DNA of 64,000 bases from Haliclona indistincta (GCA_964017065.1 OZ024783.1:6490093-6554092), one strand, 5' to 3'. Shown: positions 1 through 11,290, counted from the first letter of the stretch. The notes: a model not told the origin generated them from the letters alone. A program made the numbers and translations.

Positions 1-1829
1 TGCTATCAATGAGGGAGTGAGGAGAGAGCTGAGAGAGATGAAGTCCAACGTTAAGATAACGGTAAGCACTAGATCAGCAACATTTTTTCAATGCATGGAA
101 TATTATAGCAAATGAATACTAATAATAAAATGTGAATGATTTGAGTCAGATGGACTTGAGTGATTTGATTGGAGAGGGGAGGGAGTTACATATCTTGATG
201 GCAGAGGAATGGAAAGAGTTATAGAGGGTAGAAGTTCTGCAGAAGATAGGCTGAAAATTTAAAGGCGAGAAATGACGAGTGAAGCGGGGAGGTTGGTGAA
301 TGTCCCAGAAGTTAATTTTATTAGGGCCCATCTCCTAGTTCACGCGGAAGTAAATTTGCAGTAAAATTTTGCTATAAAGGCAAATTTTGCAATAACAGTA
401 AATGCAAATTTGGTAGAGTTAATTTTTTCCACCAAAATTACCTGTTAGACGATATACTGCCGACCATTTAGTAGTTCTATTGGGTAATAAAATTAACCTG
501 AGCATTTGAATCTTTTGTTATTCGTTTTGTAAATAATCGTTGATGACCACAATTGCATGTGTGTTGTCAGTGACCAAATACAAAATTTTATAGAAGAAAT
601 TTATAATCTCAGGAAGTTCTTTTAACTCTTGCAGTCAATATCTCCTGGTCTGGTGAAAACTGAGTTTCAAGCTAGACGTAAGAAACGTGATGATATTGAA
701 GCGTCTAAACTGGAGTATGACACAATGAACTCATATGGACCAGTAAGTACATTGTTCAGTACTGTGTGGTGATTGCTCTTCTTCACTGCAGTCGCTGGAG
801 GCTGATGACATCGCTAGTGCTGTAATTTATGCACTCTCTACTCCACCAAGAATGGAGGTACGTGTACCTGTTATACATTGCTGGTAAAGCTAGGTCGTAG
901 CCTGGAATTTAGAGAAGGGGTTATTTTTGTTGCGGCGCAAAGCACCACCAAAATTTTACTGAATTAATTATTCATGATGGGCATGTCAATTGATTTTTGC
1001 TGTCAAAATTCGTGAACTGTTGCGAAGGACTACCCAGACCAGCCTAGACATGCTATATTCACTGCAATATTTTCGAGAAAGCAAGATGCTTCAATTTTGG
1101 GTAAGAAGGTGGACCTTTGCTCAGAAAAAGTGGACCTATCAGGAGACTGGGTGGTTGAGTCGGACCGTTCCTAGAACTCTCCTGTCTACTGGCTTGTAGA
1201 GCTACTATGACGCACAAACATTTTCGGTTTACATGTATTTTCTATGTTCCTCTATCATGTGATACAACATGACAGCAATGGATGAGCGTGCACTGATGAC
1301 GTACTAGACAGTAGTGGATCATGACATTGACATTGACATTGTGGGTCGTACATGATTTTAGCTTCAGATTTGGATTTGCTACACACGGAAACCGTTTCCT
1401 AACTTGTTAACTTGCACTTGTCACACTCTGTACCATAGAACAGTTTAGACATGCAGCAATTCACACTGAATTGTCTTGTAAGACTTCATCTGGTGTTTTA
1501 CTATGATCTTTGCGGTGACATCAAAGGCATGTATCCTTATACATGTATAGGCTTAAGTCAATTAAGTCAATGATGTAATAATTTGGGCTAGTTAACCACT
1601 TTTGAGAGTGCTCATAGAGTATGTCTACATGCACACACTTTTGTCCTTAAAATGATTCACCCAGAGGAACCTCCACCAACGAATGTTCCATGTATTTTTG
1701 TCCCTTTTTCGGTATCCGGTGGATTAGTGAGCTTCTACTATGTAGAACACATTTTGGTCTTTCTGATGATTGTTCTCTTCTTTGCAGGTGAATGATGTGA
1801 TGATCAGGCCTATTGGAGCCACGTACTGA
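1..1829 (+). CDS. SDR oxidoreductase, DHRS11-like, 3' part (5' end outside window)
   Basis: This is the 3' end of an NAD(P)-dependent short-chain dehydrogenase/reductase like animal DHRS11, a cytosolic ketosteroid/carbonyl reductase. I read exons 1-60 (partial), 635-742, 792-857 and 1788-1829 (stop TGA), joined by GT-AG introns in consistent frame. They encode AINEGVRRELREMKSNVK, then ISPGLVKTEF, the helical EYDTMNSYGP piece, EADDIASAVIYALSTPPR and the end VNDVMIRPIGATY. The order and spacing match the DHRS11 C-terminal half (..LRQELRE..CISPGVVETQF..EDVAEAVIYVLSTP..QMRP). The Rossmann glycine motif and catalytic Ser/Tyr/Lys exons lie upstream of the window. The gene is the first of three SDR paralogues in tandem. 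It is the most diverged (ATY at the end, versus GQTK/GQAK in the others) and its last intron is long, about 930 bases. Substrate is not deducible. Alternative: another classical SDR subfamily. Confidence 0.85.
146..331 (-). mobile_element. non-LTR retrotransposon C-terminal remnant in SDR intron
   Basis: The minus strand encodes a 61-residue open segment containing RTSTLYNSFHSSAIKICNSL followed by PSPIKSLKSI. This resembles the extreme C-terminus of LINE reverse-transcriptase ORFs (R..fy.SF.p..i..WNsLP..i......). It lies antisense inside an intron of the first SDR gene. No reverse transcriptase core is present, so it is a short 5'-truncated tail. The call rests on motif memory only. Confidence 0.5.
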
Positions 1830-1855
1830 CGTGTTTTATTTTTTACAATATTATT

Positions 1856-1861
1856 AATAAA
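1856..1861 (+). promoter_or_regulatory. polyadenylation signal AATAAA
   Basis: AATAAA occurs 27 bases after the TGA of the first SDR gene, a usual distance for cleavage and polyadenylation of a compact metazoan gene. Confidence 0.5.
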
Positions 1862-2045
1862 TTATGTCTTTTTGTATAAACGTACTTGAACTTGTTTACA
1901 AAAAATATATATATTTTCTCAGACGGCTCTCAGATTGCTCACTTGTTGATCTTCTGCGTCACTAGCTGCAATCTGCGATAATACGCACGTGCGTCATTAC
2001 TGATTGGTCAGGTCTGTGATGACGCAGGACGTGTCATCGGACAAC

Positions 2046-3972
2046 ATGGAACGCTGGGATGGGAAAGTTGCTGTAGTCACAGGAGCCTCAGTAGGTATTG
2101 GAGCTGCCATTGCAACTCAACTAGTCAAGAACGGACTAACGGTGATCGGGTGCTCCAGGAAGAACACAGATAAGATCGAGGTGAATACGAGCAAACACGA
2201 TTCGTTTATTTTACAGAAACTTGTCCCTCTCGTTCAGTCTTTGTCTCAAGAGCTGTCCTCTGAGAGTGGTAAACTGGTTGCTAGGAGGTGTGACGTGAGG
2301 CAAGAGCAGGAGGTGAAGGAGGTGTTCCAGTTTGCCAGGACCCAGTTTGGAGGTGTGGACGTGTGTGTCAACAATGCTGGACTGGCTCACTGGGCTCCAA
2401 TTCTTACTGGGAGCACTGAAGAGTGGAGAGAAATGCTTGAGGTCAGTGACCACCGATGCAAAATTTGAATTATAATTTGCAATTGCAAAGACAATTGTGA
2501 TTATATGTTATGACGGTAGGAAGGGTTTCTTTGACTGAACACATAATAGTTTTGTTCCTGCATGTCTGTATACTCAGGTGAATGTGTTGGGAGTGTGTGT
2601 GTTCACACGTGAGTTCATGACTCAACTGAAGGAAAGAGGAGTAGACCAGGGACACATTATCAATATTAACAGGTGTGTGATCAAAATATTACTACGATAC
2701 ATTACATGTATGTTTCACTTGTTGATCTGTTCATTTGATTTCAGCATGTCTGGACATCGACTCACTGATTCAATGCATTTTTATTCTGCCAGCAAACATG
2801 CCCTCACAGCTATCAATGAGGGAGTGAGGAGAGAACTGAGAGAGATGAAGTCCAATGTTAAAATGACAGTAAGAGAGAGAGAATTTATTGCTTATTTTAG
2901 TTAGTATTCTCACAAAACCTTTTCATCCACTGTAACATGCAGCTTTAGCAAAATTCAATTCCATAATAAATTTCTATATAGTCATAGACTTATAATAATA
3001 AGTCTATGATATAATAGTATGTGTTAATGTCACATGTATCTTGCAGTCCATTTCTCCTGGAGCAGTAAAAACTGAATTTATGGCTAGAAGTGACGGACGT
3101 GATGATATTGAAGCTTCTAAAAAGGAGTATGACACGATGAATCCATATGGACCAGTAAGTATAGTTAGAAGTTATTTTGTGGTTCTTATTTGTCTATTAT
3201 TGCATTACATTGGTAGTCATGCTGCTGTACATATCAATAGATATTGTTGCTATGCTTGTATTGCACCGCATAGCAACATGCATTTGTAGTGGCTTCTGGT
3301 TGAAACACAAGCAAGTGAGACTTATGCAGTAGTGAATTTTCATTCTTAAGAACTATTCTTCATCAATGATGTGTAACATGTATAGACCGGTTGAACAGCA
3401 CTGCAGCAATCGTAGATTGACAACACAATGGATCAGATCAGTAACGATTTTACAATGTAGATCACAATTTTCTCCAATGCTGATGTTTTGATCATTATAC
3501 TGTTATACTAGCCTATTCTTGTCTCTGTGGTCGTGATTGTATTTCCACTCAGTCACTAGAAGCTGATGACATAGCCAGTGCTGTACTATTTGCTCTGTCT
3601 ACCCCACCAAGAATGGAGGTAAGCAATAACTAGTAAGTAATTTACAAGTGTCAACATTGTGGTCGCAGCTGTAGAATGGTTTCTTGTGGTAAGCTAGCTG
3701 CAGGTGCATTTGTGGTGATCACTAGACCAGCGAATCTTGAGATTTGATCATTTTACAATTATTTCTTTAAAATTAGCAGTTTTCATGATTTTCTTGTATG
3801 TTGTATAAAAATTGCCTTAAACATCACCATTGCATGAATTGTGAGCACATGAATGGGACTCATTTTCAGTAAAATTCAATTGATAATAAAGTCATTCTAT
3901 TGGATGATAATTTATTTGTACTTTTTACAGGTGAACGAGATGTATGTGAGACCAATTGGACAAACTAAATGA
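2046..3972 (+). CDS. SDR oxidoreductase, DHRS11-like (copy 2)
   Basis: Complete classical SDR reductase, probably cytosolic and NADPH-dependent. Exons: 2046-2441, 2578-2672, 2745-2868, 3047-3154, 3553-3618, 3931-3972, all with GT-AG borders and continuous frame (276 residues if 2181-2216 is kept, 264 if spliced; human DHRS11 has 260). Visible motifs are TGASVGIG (cofactor loop), GCSR after beta-2 (basic residue, NADP preference), NNAG, and the catalytic serine exon (SMSGHR) with FYSASK (Tyr-x-x-x-Lys), then ISPGAVKTEF. The start was chosen at ATGGAACGCTGG because it aligns with MERW of DHRS11 and with the start of the third copy; an in-frame ATG lies at 2004. It is followed by an IgGFc-binding-like gene in the same orientation, an arrangement repeated at 13928-18346. 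Physiological substrate unknown. Confidence 0.9.
2181..2216 (+). other. putative 36-nt in-frame micro-intron
   Basis: After the codons for KIE the sequence reads GTGAAT...TTTTACAG and then AAACTTGTC. Removing these 36 bases restores the spacing expected for DHRS11-type proteins (KIE-KLVPLVQSL). Retaining them adds 12 residues with no open reading cost. The third SDR copy has 42 bases here and has lost the terminal CAG. It may be a very short intron or a small exonised insertion. Confidence 0.4.
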
Positions 3973-4390
3973 TGATAATAATATTTAGAGAACACTGTTA
4001 GCTAGAACTTCATGAATATAACTGTATTATACACTAAAATAATAATTATTAATGACAAGTCAGTTTTTGTGTTTGCATGTAAGTGTGTAATGTGTGTTTT
4101 AGTCTATCGAGCTAGACTCAATAGACTAACTTGATAGGCTACATGTATCTTAGCAAGAGCCTTCGTGACTCGGTTCTTTATTGAATACATGTCAAGTGTT
4201 ACGTGACTTTGTTGTGAATGTGGGCGAGTTATTAGTACTTCAAAGGCACTGTCAATATTTACATAGCTGCCAATTATCACCTAATAATGTAGTTGATCCA
4301 GTTGTTAAATACACATGTAAAGAGTTTGTTCCCTGGCAACCAGAAGTTCAAAGTGTTGATGATTCAATATTATTGAATTTTTGGCTAGTA
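3973..4390. other. intergenic spacer, duplicated at 15958-16371
   Basis: No coding potential was found. Long stretches, including GTCTATCGAGCTAGACTCAA and the segment around CCTGGCAACCAGAAGTTC, recur almost unchanged between the second SDR/IgGFc-like pair. This shows that the spacer was part of the segmental duplication. Confidence 0.7.
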
Positions 4391-5047
4391 TAGGCCTTTC
4401 CACCGTAAGGGAAAATATGCAAGGAATGTAGCGCAACGTAATTCTGCGCGTTATGACGTCATTTACTGGAGTACTTTGGCGATCACTACTACAGCGTTGT
4501 TTCTCTCGTTAGAAGCGCATTTTAGTTCCCTTTCATTGTTTTCCTAGACTTTCACCGAAGGCGAAGCTAGGACGATGATTTGCTGCTGAAACCGCAAGGT
4601 AGTAATGCCATACAGTCGAGTTTGTTTGCCGCCATTTGTCCAAAAACGTCCAAAAACGACTCTCACGAGGCTCCCGAGGAGTCCAGAACTGTAGTTCTAG
4701 CAAGACAGCTTCTTTTTCAACTGTTTTACCTTGGCATAACAACTATCGCTTTAACAATGAACTGCATGGCTCTCTACAGGACTTTCAAGACCGCTTCTGG
4801 GAGTCTTCTATGACCAAACTCAACACTCGTTGCTACTACCAACTCACAATATTACCATGTGCTTCTTCATAAATAGATATGGCTATTTTTAGACTAGTGG
4901 GAGATGTATACAGTCTTAGCGCAGTGCAGTACTTGTTTGTTTTTGGCGCCCATGTACTCCAGCAAATGACGTCGCTCGCCGTCACTGCTCATCATTTCTC
5001 GATGAATTTCATTAATTTTTAATCAACATTCCTTATGCCTTGGCCTA
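4391..5047. mobile_element. MITE-like DNA transposon insertion
   Basis: About 657 bases are absent from the otherwise collinear spacer at 16360. The ends are imperfect inverted repeats: TAGGCC...AAGGAATG on the left and CATTCC...GGCCTA on the right. A further inverted pair lies inside: TGACGTCATTTACTGGAGTA near 4454 and GTACTCCAGCAAATGACGTC near 4953. No transposase is seen; short ORFs at 4580-4872 resemble nothing I know. It sits directly upstream of the TATA-like box of the IgGFc-binding-like gene. Confidence 0.6.
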
Positions 5048-5054
5048 ATATAAG
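5048..5054 (+). promoter_or_regulatory. TATA-like box of IgGFc-binding-like gene 1
   Basis: ATATAAG lies about 65 bases before the ATG. The paralogue has TATATATAAG at the same relative place (16372-16381), and similarity between the copies resumes exactly here after the transposon insertion. Confidence 0.45.
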
Positions 5055-5116
5055 CTGCTGTGGTGCAAATTTATTTAGTCTACTTGTGCAGTAGCAAGGC
5101 AAGTCCACAGCTGATA

Positions 5117-7041
5117 ATGGCTCTACAATGGTTCCTGGCCGTATTTTGCACACTTGAGGTTCTCTCTACTGCTTCAACTGCTGACAGCAATATCAGTGAG
5201 TGCATGTATACAGATGTATGTTGCTTGAGACTAGCTATTATAGTTCCAAACTTATGCCGATAAATTTCGCAGGCTTTACATATGGGAGACGGTTTGTTGT
5301 AGGATTCATGAGCAATATCAATCCTAATATAACAATTGACTTTGCAAAAGCCTTCATAACCACAGATTCGGATACTCCAGTAAATATCACTATTTCAGCT
5401 TCAATAGAAGGAAATACAGCTTCAACAGAAGAAATTGTACCGAGTGCTAAGAATGACTTGGTTAAGGTGCCTTTTCCTCAAGAGCTGTTGGTGACTCAGA
5501 GTGACTTTGAAAATCGAGGGAAAGGCATACTTATCGAAGTGACCAGTGAAGGAACCATTTCTGTCTTAATGCAAAATTTCTTTGCGGATGGAAGCGTTGG
5601 GGAGTATCTTGCCTATCCTTGCATGGATCCTGTTCTTGATGACTACACCTACTATGCAATCTCAACTGATTCTCTCGAACAAGATGCACGTAGTGAAGTA
5701 CTTTTGGTAGCTTGTCATAATGATACGAATGTCACTATTACACCAACACAGCCAGTTGTGCTGCCATTGGATGCACAAGATCCAAACAGCACTAATGTGA
5801 CAGTTCCTGCTGGTTGCAACTACACTGTAATACTACACGTACAGCAAACATTGCTAATTGCTGTTACTGACATGCGTCACGACTTGACTGGTTCGAAAAT
5901 TGTCTCTTCCAAGCCACTTACAGTCATCTCCGGCCATGAATGTGGTGATTTCCCACAAGGTGTTGACTACTGTGAGCATCTTACTGTGCAGATACCTCCA
6001 ACAGTGACATGGGAGAGATCTTTTTTCCTACCGCCACTTGCACTTAGAAGAAGTCAAATTTACCGAGTCACTCCAAGCCATGACAACACCATCATAACTT
6101 ATACATGTGATTCTACTACCACCACTGCTACAATCCCAACTGCTGGTTTACCACACAGCTTTGAAACTGAAGGAGATATATTCTGTACTCTTGAGTCTAA
6201 CAAGCCAGTTTTTGTCACTAGATGGTCACTGGGTGGACACACTGATCAAGAAGGGGACCCCACAGTATCTCCTGTGGCAGCTATTACACAATACATCAAT
6301 TCAGTATCTTTTGTTAACCTCCCATCTGATGATTGGCGAAATACGTACGTCTCTGTGACGATGCTGGCTGAGTTTTTCACTGAAACGTCCATTCTCATTA
6401 ATGATGTAAATCCTTTTGATTGCATATGGCGACCATTTCGAAACAGCACTAACGATATAGTGGGATACGGTTGTAATACAAGAACACCTGAAGGCCCTTT
6501 CACTATGAGACACAATCGAACAGACGGTTTATTCTCAGTCATTCCCTATGGCTTTGAGCCTTGTGATACCTGCAGTGGATATGCTTACATCGCTGGTATG
6601 AAATTTGACTCTACAGGTATGCTCATATAGTAATCGCTAAACTTGATGTATTTTAAGAATGATAATTGGCATAATTAGTTAATTTCATTAAGCGCATGTT
6701 TGTAATTTTCAACGTCAGCAAAATGCTTCTAAGCATGACACCTGTTCCAGCTAGCTACGTATGCTAGTTGATTCAAAATTTCGTTTGCTTTTTCATGCCT
6801 TATTTATTATTCCTTCTTACATCATTGCACAGTTCCTGCTTTTGACGACACACCAGGTAAGAAATAACATATTTTCATACAATTTGAGCAGTATTCAATA
6901 TAATTTTTAGCCTGTCACGAGCGAGGAAGCAATGGATGTGATAGTCTTGTTATTCAAGCAGCTTGCCGTGCACTGGAGGAGACCGGAGCTATAATTCCTC
7001 AATATTGCAACAAAGACGATATTATGTGTGACTTTATATAA
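5117..7041 (+). CDS. secreted IgGFc-binding-protein-like protein (copy 1)
   Basis: Exons 5117-5195, 5273-6616, 6833-6856 and 6911-7041 join in frame to 525 residues. Residues 1-22 (MALQWFLAVFCTLEVLSTAS..) form a signal peptide. The body resembles the N-terminal IgGFc-binding domain of FCGBP-type proteins: an early GRRFVVGFMSN strand, DSTPV/SDTPVNITIS repeats, GKGILIEVTSEGTISVL, and a central SGHECGDFPQGVDYCEHLT segment. The last exon adds a small Cys-rich end (ACHERGSNGCDSL...ACRALEE...CNKDDIMC). Several NxT/S sites are present, there is no membrane segment, and the product should be extracellular. Relatives act in mucus or innate recognition, but ligand and role here are unknown. It is convergent with the decayed beta-helix gene copy at 7120. 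The start is well supported by its twin at 16447. Confidence 0.8.
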
Positions 7042-7710
7042 AGGACTAAAACAAAAATAACTATTTTTACAGCAAATAGAAAGTGAAGATATTGTTATTT
7101 ATTTTATGTTGTTATTTTGGTTGTCTACAATAGCTATGAGTGGTTCTCTTTCATTGTCAGCACCAACATCAGGAATTCATACTTCTTGGACTGATCAAAA
7201 TCTGATACGAAATTAAAAAAATAAAATAGCAACATCTTTTGATGAAGTACAGTTTTCTTTTCTGAATTGAGAGAAATGAAAACACAAATTTATCAGCACA
7301 TTTTCTACAGAGCTCACCTCCTCTTCCATTTAAACATTGTGTCCCGTTTAGCAAAAAGTAGTCGTTGCCATTCTGTATTCCAGGAGGACAAGGTGCATTG
7401 TTCATCTTGCACTCAGAATACTTGCATCGAGCGACTATGTATTCATTGTGTACTTGTCCATACCCAGTATCCATGTGACACACAAACAGCTCCTATAATA
7501 CAGTTGAACATACTGTGTGTATAGTTTCTATAGCACATTTTCACACATTTAACATGATCGAATCGTACTGGAAGCCTTCTGGGAAACTATTAATGTTGAG
7601 AGCTATGTATTAATTCCAACTTCTGTGTTTGAATTTTTGCACAATAAGTACAAAGAAATGTTTTGATCGCCAGTCTGATTAGGAGACTGCAGTCTCCTTA
7701 AATTTGTATC

Positions 7711-7997
7711 AACAAGTAATAAAAACATTTAACCAAAATGCAAGAGATTTAGGGTTGGTACATTTGTCGAAAAAGAATGGAAACAAGATTTTGAAATGAA
7801 AAGAATTGTAACAATAGCAGTGTAATGCTACCTCCCTAAATTAACCACAACTATCGAAAGCAGTTAATTTAGGGAGGTAGCATTACACTGCTATTGTTAC
7901 AATCCTTTTCATTTCAAAATCTTGTTTCCATTCTTTTTCGACAAATGTACCAACCCTAAATCTCTTGCATTTTGGTTAAATGTTTTTATTACTTGTT
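7711..7997. repeat. near-perfect 134-bp inverted repeat (foldback)
   Basis: The left arm 7711-7844 and right arm 7864-7997 are reverse complements with about one mismatch by eye (AGAATTG versus AGGATTG when aligned) and a 19-base loop. The outer ends are AACAAGTAAT and ATTACTTGTT. It sits at the edge of the insertion that interrupts the relic membrane-protein gene. It looks like a young foldback MITE, and its transcript would form a long hairpin. Confidence 0.85.
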
Positions 7998-8543
7998 TCT
8001 TTTCTTTTTTATTAATGAATTAGTTGGCACTTATGCTAGTACAGTGTAAAGAGCCTCTTGAACTATTTCAGCCGAGACCGCCGGGGCCGTATACGACGCC
8101 GGGTTGCACTGGCGATCGACTCTGCACTGCATGCATGCAACACGTACCATGCAACATTAGCTAAGCTTAATCTAGCATTCTTACAAGCCTGAACAGACAA
8201 ATCCAGTGTAACAGTGAAGATTTTGCACGTTGTCTGCTGTGAACAACACTGCTAGTGGCAGCAGCACTCGCGTTCCAAGGAATTTGTACTAACGTGCGCT
8301 TGTATTAGAATAATTACATACACGGGCGTGCGCGAGTAGGCGTAACCTAGTAACGGAGTTCAAACAGAATGATGGAATGGAGCCTTTTATGGACCAGAAA
8401 TCGCTGTTTTCTTGGAAATACTCGCTTCTGTTAGTGTTTTAGGCTTAAATAGATATCAGGTGCACTGCTCCCAACGACTAGTGTAGTTGCTGTGTAGGTT
8501 TTGTCTTGAATAGCTCACTCGCCACGGCGGTAGGCTGGCTGGA

Positions 8544-8606
8544 GAAGAAGAAGAAGAAGAAGAAGAAGAAGAAGAAGAAGAAGAAGAAGAAGAAGAAGAA
8601 GAAGAA
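8544..8606. repeat. (AAG)n microsatellite
   Basis: About 21 uninterrupted AAG units are followed by a degenerate copy. A poly-serine ORF read from the opposite strand is an artefact of this repeat. Confidence 0.95.
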
Positions 8607-9175
8607 AGAAGATGAACAAACGGGTGACCACGTGAACTCTGGTTTACCACCTTAGACCTGGTTTCTTTTGCTTCTGAAGGTCTCTTTATAATCGCACAAA
8701 TCGTGCAAAGAGCGTCAGAACGTTAGATTAGCTTGAAACGCCCGTATGGCGAAGATATGGCAGTGCCGTACTTAGTGCCTCCAGACGAGACGCCATCTTG
8801 ACATGCCCATAGCAACTGGCCTTATAGTCTTTATGAGTAGACTCCTTGTAAGCGCTTACCTCTTAGGATAGCCCCTAGGTAGTTAAAATACCCCTGATGT
8901 CGTCAACAGCCAAATATACGTGAATTATTGCGTTTAGCCTAAGTGTAGCCGCCATCTTGTTTTCCGCCCAACCCTAAATATGCCACGTCTACCGCGTGGC
9001 ATAATCATAGATGAGCTTGTGTTGGGAGGTTGAACTAGCACAACGTTACCTGGTCCGAGAAGTTTAATGTTTTTTATTAATAGGTCATATCGGCAATTAT
9101 CCCATTGCAGAGTGTACAGCAAAGGTTTATGATAGTAATCAGTGATTGAGATGTTGAGTAAGACATTCTGACCTG

Positions 9176-10324
9176 GGAATATTCATATCCAGTCGAACCG
9201 CAGGTGTCCCGAAATACGTACAAATCAAGAGTTATAATTTTCACTCTAATAAACGCACACCAAGACAAAATTTCCCGCAGGTTGTCTTCCAACAGCTTTA
9301 TCTTAGCACACGTATATAATTACACTTCAACGATTACAAATATCCAGAAGTAATGTTTTTCTACATAATATAAAGTTTGTCTCATTAAAATCAATGCAGT
9401 AATTCCTGAGTTCTAGTGTAAAAATACTAAACTTTAAAAACGTGGGACATTTCCGTTTTGACAGTCTGATTGTTAGTTTCTATAATTTATCAGTAAGATA
9501 AGCAACCTGTCAGTCATATTTGTGAAAATTAGTGTTGTCCTGTCATGTCTCGCTTAGTTATCGTATAATAATTAATAATGCATTGTTGATTATTGCTATT
9601 AAATAGATAATAGCAGTTCCCAGAGTCCTGAATGCAGTTGCAGCTGACTGGCCAAAGGTCTAGTCCTATCACTGTCCATAAAGGTCTTGTTCTTTGCAGT
9701 GTGTTCTTTGAAAAACTAAATATTGTATAGTATGATCTGTACTGCAGACACCGGTACTTTCAATAGTTTCATTGCTAATTCTGTCAGTAAACGACTTACC
9801 AACACATTTTAGAAGTCATGGCTAGTAACTATGTTAATTTTTACCATTCTTAGTAGCATTATACAACCTTTACATAGGAGGATCAAAGATGGCGCTGCCA
9901 AATAGCCATAGAAAACGGTGGGACACTTTCGTTTTGACATATTTACGCAGCCAAGTATATTACTAAATTGAAGCTAATACCCAGGCCTACAGAAATAGTA
10001 ACTTATTTGAGTTGTCTGCCTTACCGTCTGAGAGTATGCCACTCTAAAAGCTACTACTCGACCCAACCAATCCTGAGCTCGGCGAACTTGTAACTGTCGT
10101 ACATTTCTTCTGAAACACGCTACCAATCCCAGTTTTGATAGAACGAAAGAGCCAACATTTGTAAATTGAAATCCGTATTCTGAAGTAACAAGTCGGTGTA
10201 CAACTGATATAAAAACGACGTTTCCTGAGCTGACTAGCTTTCATGTTTTCTCCTCAAATGTCCAGGGCACCGCCTACTTCCTGTTAAAATAAAATTGGGC
10301 AATTTTCTACCCTGGCGGTTTGAC
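9176..10324. other. non-coding filler in relic gene with an internal 28-base repeat
   Basis: This DNA is unrelated to the receptor paralogues. Two copies of a motif around GTGGGACATTTCCGTTTTGA (9443) and GTGGGACACTTTCGTTTTGA (9918) lie in the same orientation about 475 bases apart and may be remains of element termini. No coding region is supported. Confidence 0.5.
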
Positions 10325-11028
10325 TGTATCAGATGAATAAAAATCACTGTTGCTCATCTTGCTCAAAATATATGCTAGCGTTTTACAAGCATTTTTCTCC
10401 TCTAGTATGCATGAAGAGTTATCTTTACCTGACTCACTCACTTGAATATTTATCTGGTCACAGATATTGACTGTCGCAGCAATTACCAGAACCAGTAGAG
10501 CTGAATGTGAAAATAATCAAGTTACCTTGATCGATGCTCAACTGTGATGACATGAGACTGCCGCAAAATTCACACTAATACACACATCAACTAACTGTTT
10601 ACCGGCAGCGTTGTTTTCTAAAAAATAATGTCAAAAATGTAGTTATGACTAAAAAAGAAATGAAAATAGCTACAGTTTTAACAACATTGCATTCACACTT
10701 GAATAAGTTACAAACAATTTCGTGAACCTGTTTTGCACACGTCTGAAGATTCTACGTAACTGTTTCATGTGGATTGTGTATATGTAATGGGAATGCATGT
10801 ATTATTCATGCTAGACGCTTGCTAAAGTGTACGCAGTCTTGATGTAACTGATCTAAGAAAAGAAATGTGTTTTAGGATAATGGCTAAATTTACATGAACA
10901 CAGACTGTTGTGCTGTTCGTATAATTAAAGACACACATGTGACTATAGAACGAATGATATTGATGCAACAGTACAGTTTGATAACTAATCAAGTACAAAT
11001 CATGAGTAATCGATTGTGATTAAGTTAT

Positions 11029-11290
11029 TGATTTTGAACAATAGCAACAAGCGGTTCCCTTTCATTATTAGTGCTGAATCAGGAAAGCGAACTTCTTGAA
11101 CAGGTAGCTACTTGTGGATGAGACATTCGCTCAACATCTTGTGGCTGCTGCAGTTCGTGGTCTCTCTGTTTTCTGCAAAAAATGCTTTTCACACTGTTGT
11201 ACAAGCTATATGTGACCCACAGTACAGCACATACAAATGTTACAATGATCAATGCATGTATAAGAACTGCCAGAAACTTGTAAGATGATT
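11029..11290 (-). pseudogene. C-terminal scrap of a beta-helix/multi-pass gene
   Basis: The minus strand matches the 3' end of the gene at 22672-26319 (tail, PVQEV region, last membrane helix). A short insertion near 11105 shifts the frame inside the tail motif. The flanking spacer 10546-11028 also matches 22160-22671. It marks the right border of the left segmental duplicate; similarity ends near 11290. Confidence 0.85.

Larger units (their letters stand above)
7711..9001. mobile_element. 1.3 kb insertion in relic gene
   Basis: Gene-derived sequence stops after TTTGTATCAA (7712) and resumes at TAGATGAGCTTGTGTTGG (9008). In the paralogue these are adjacent (20096-20113). The insert holds the 287-base foldback, an AAG microsatellite and an end with the small inverted repeat ATGCCACG/CGTGGCAT (8980-9001). 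No protein signature was seen. It may be one element or several nested ones. Confidence 0.6.
7120..10545 (-). pseudogene. decayed beta-helix/multi-pass surface protein gene
   Basis: This is a relic of the same gene as 18398-22144. Surviving blocks on the minus strand are the N-terminus with signal region (about 10325-10540, matching 21940-22160), a small ectodomain block (about 9002-9175), the Cys-rich module (about 7225-7712) and the last codons of the tail (about 7125-7200; REPL-type end). The whole membrane domain between 7200 and 7225 is deleted. The block between 7712 and 9002 has been replaced by a 1.3 kb insertion, and 9176-10324 is unrelated DNA. No full product is possible. It belongs to the left copy of the three-gene duplication. 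Confidence 0.85.

Noticed and set aside
4580..4872. ORFs inside the insertion at 4391-5047
   Set aside because: No homology recognised, frames overlap, and the element looks non-autonomous.
8456..8650. Poly-serine ORF
   Set aside because: Translation of the AAG microsatellite.
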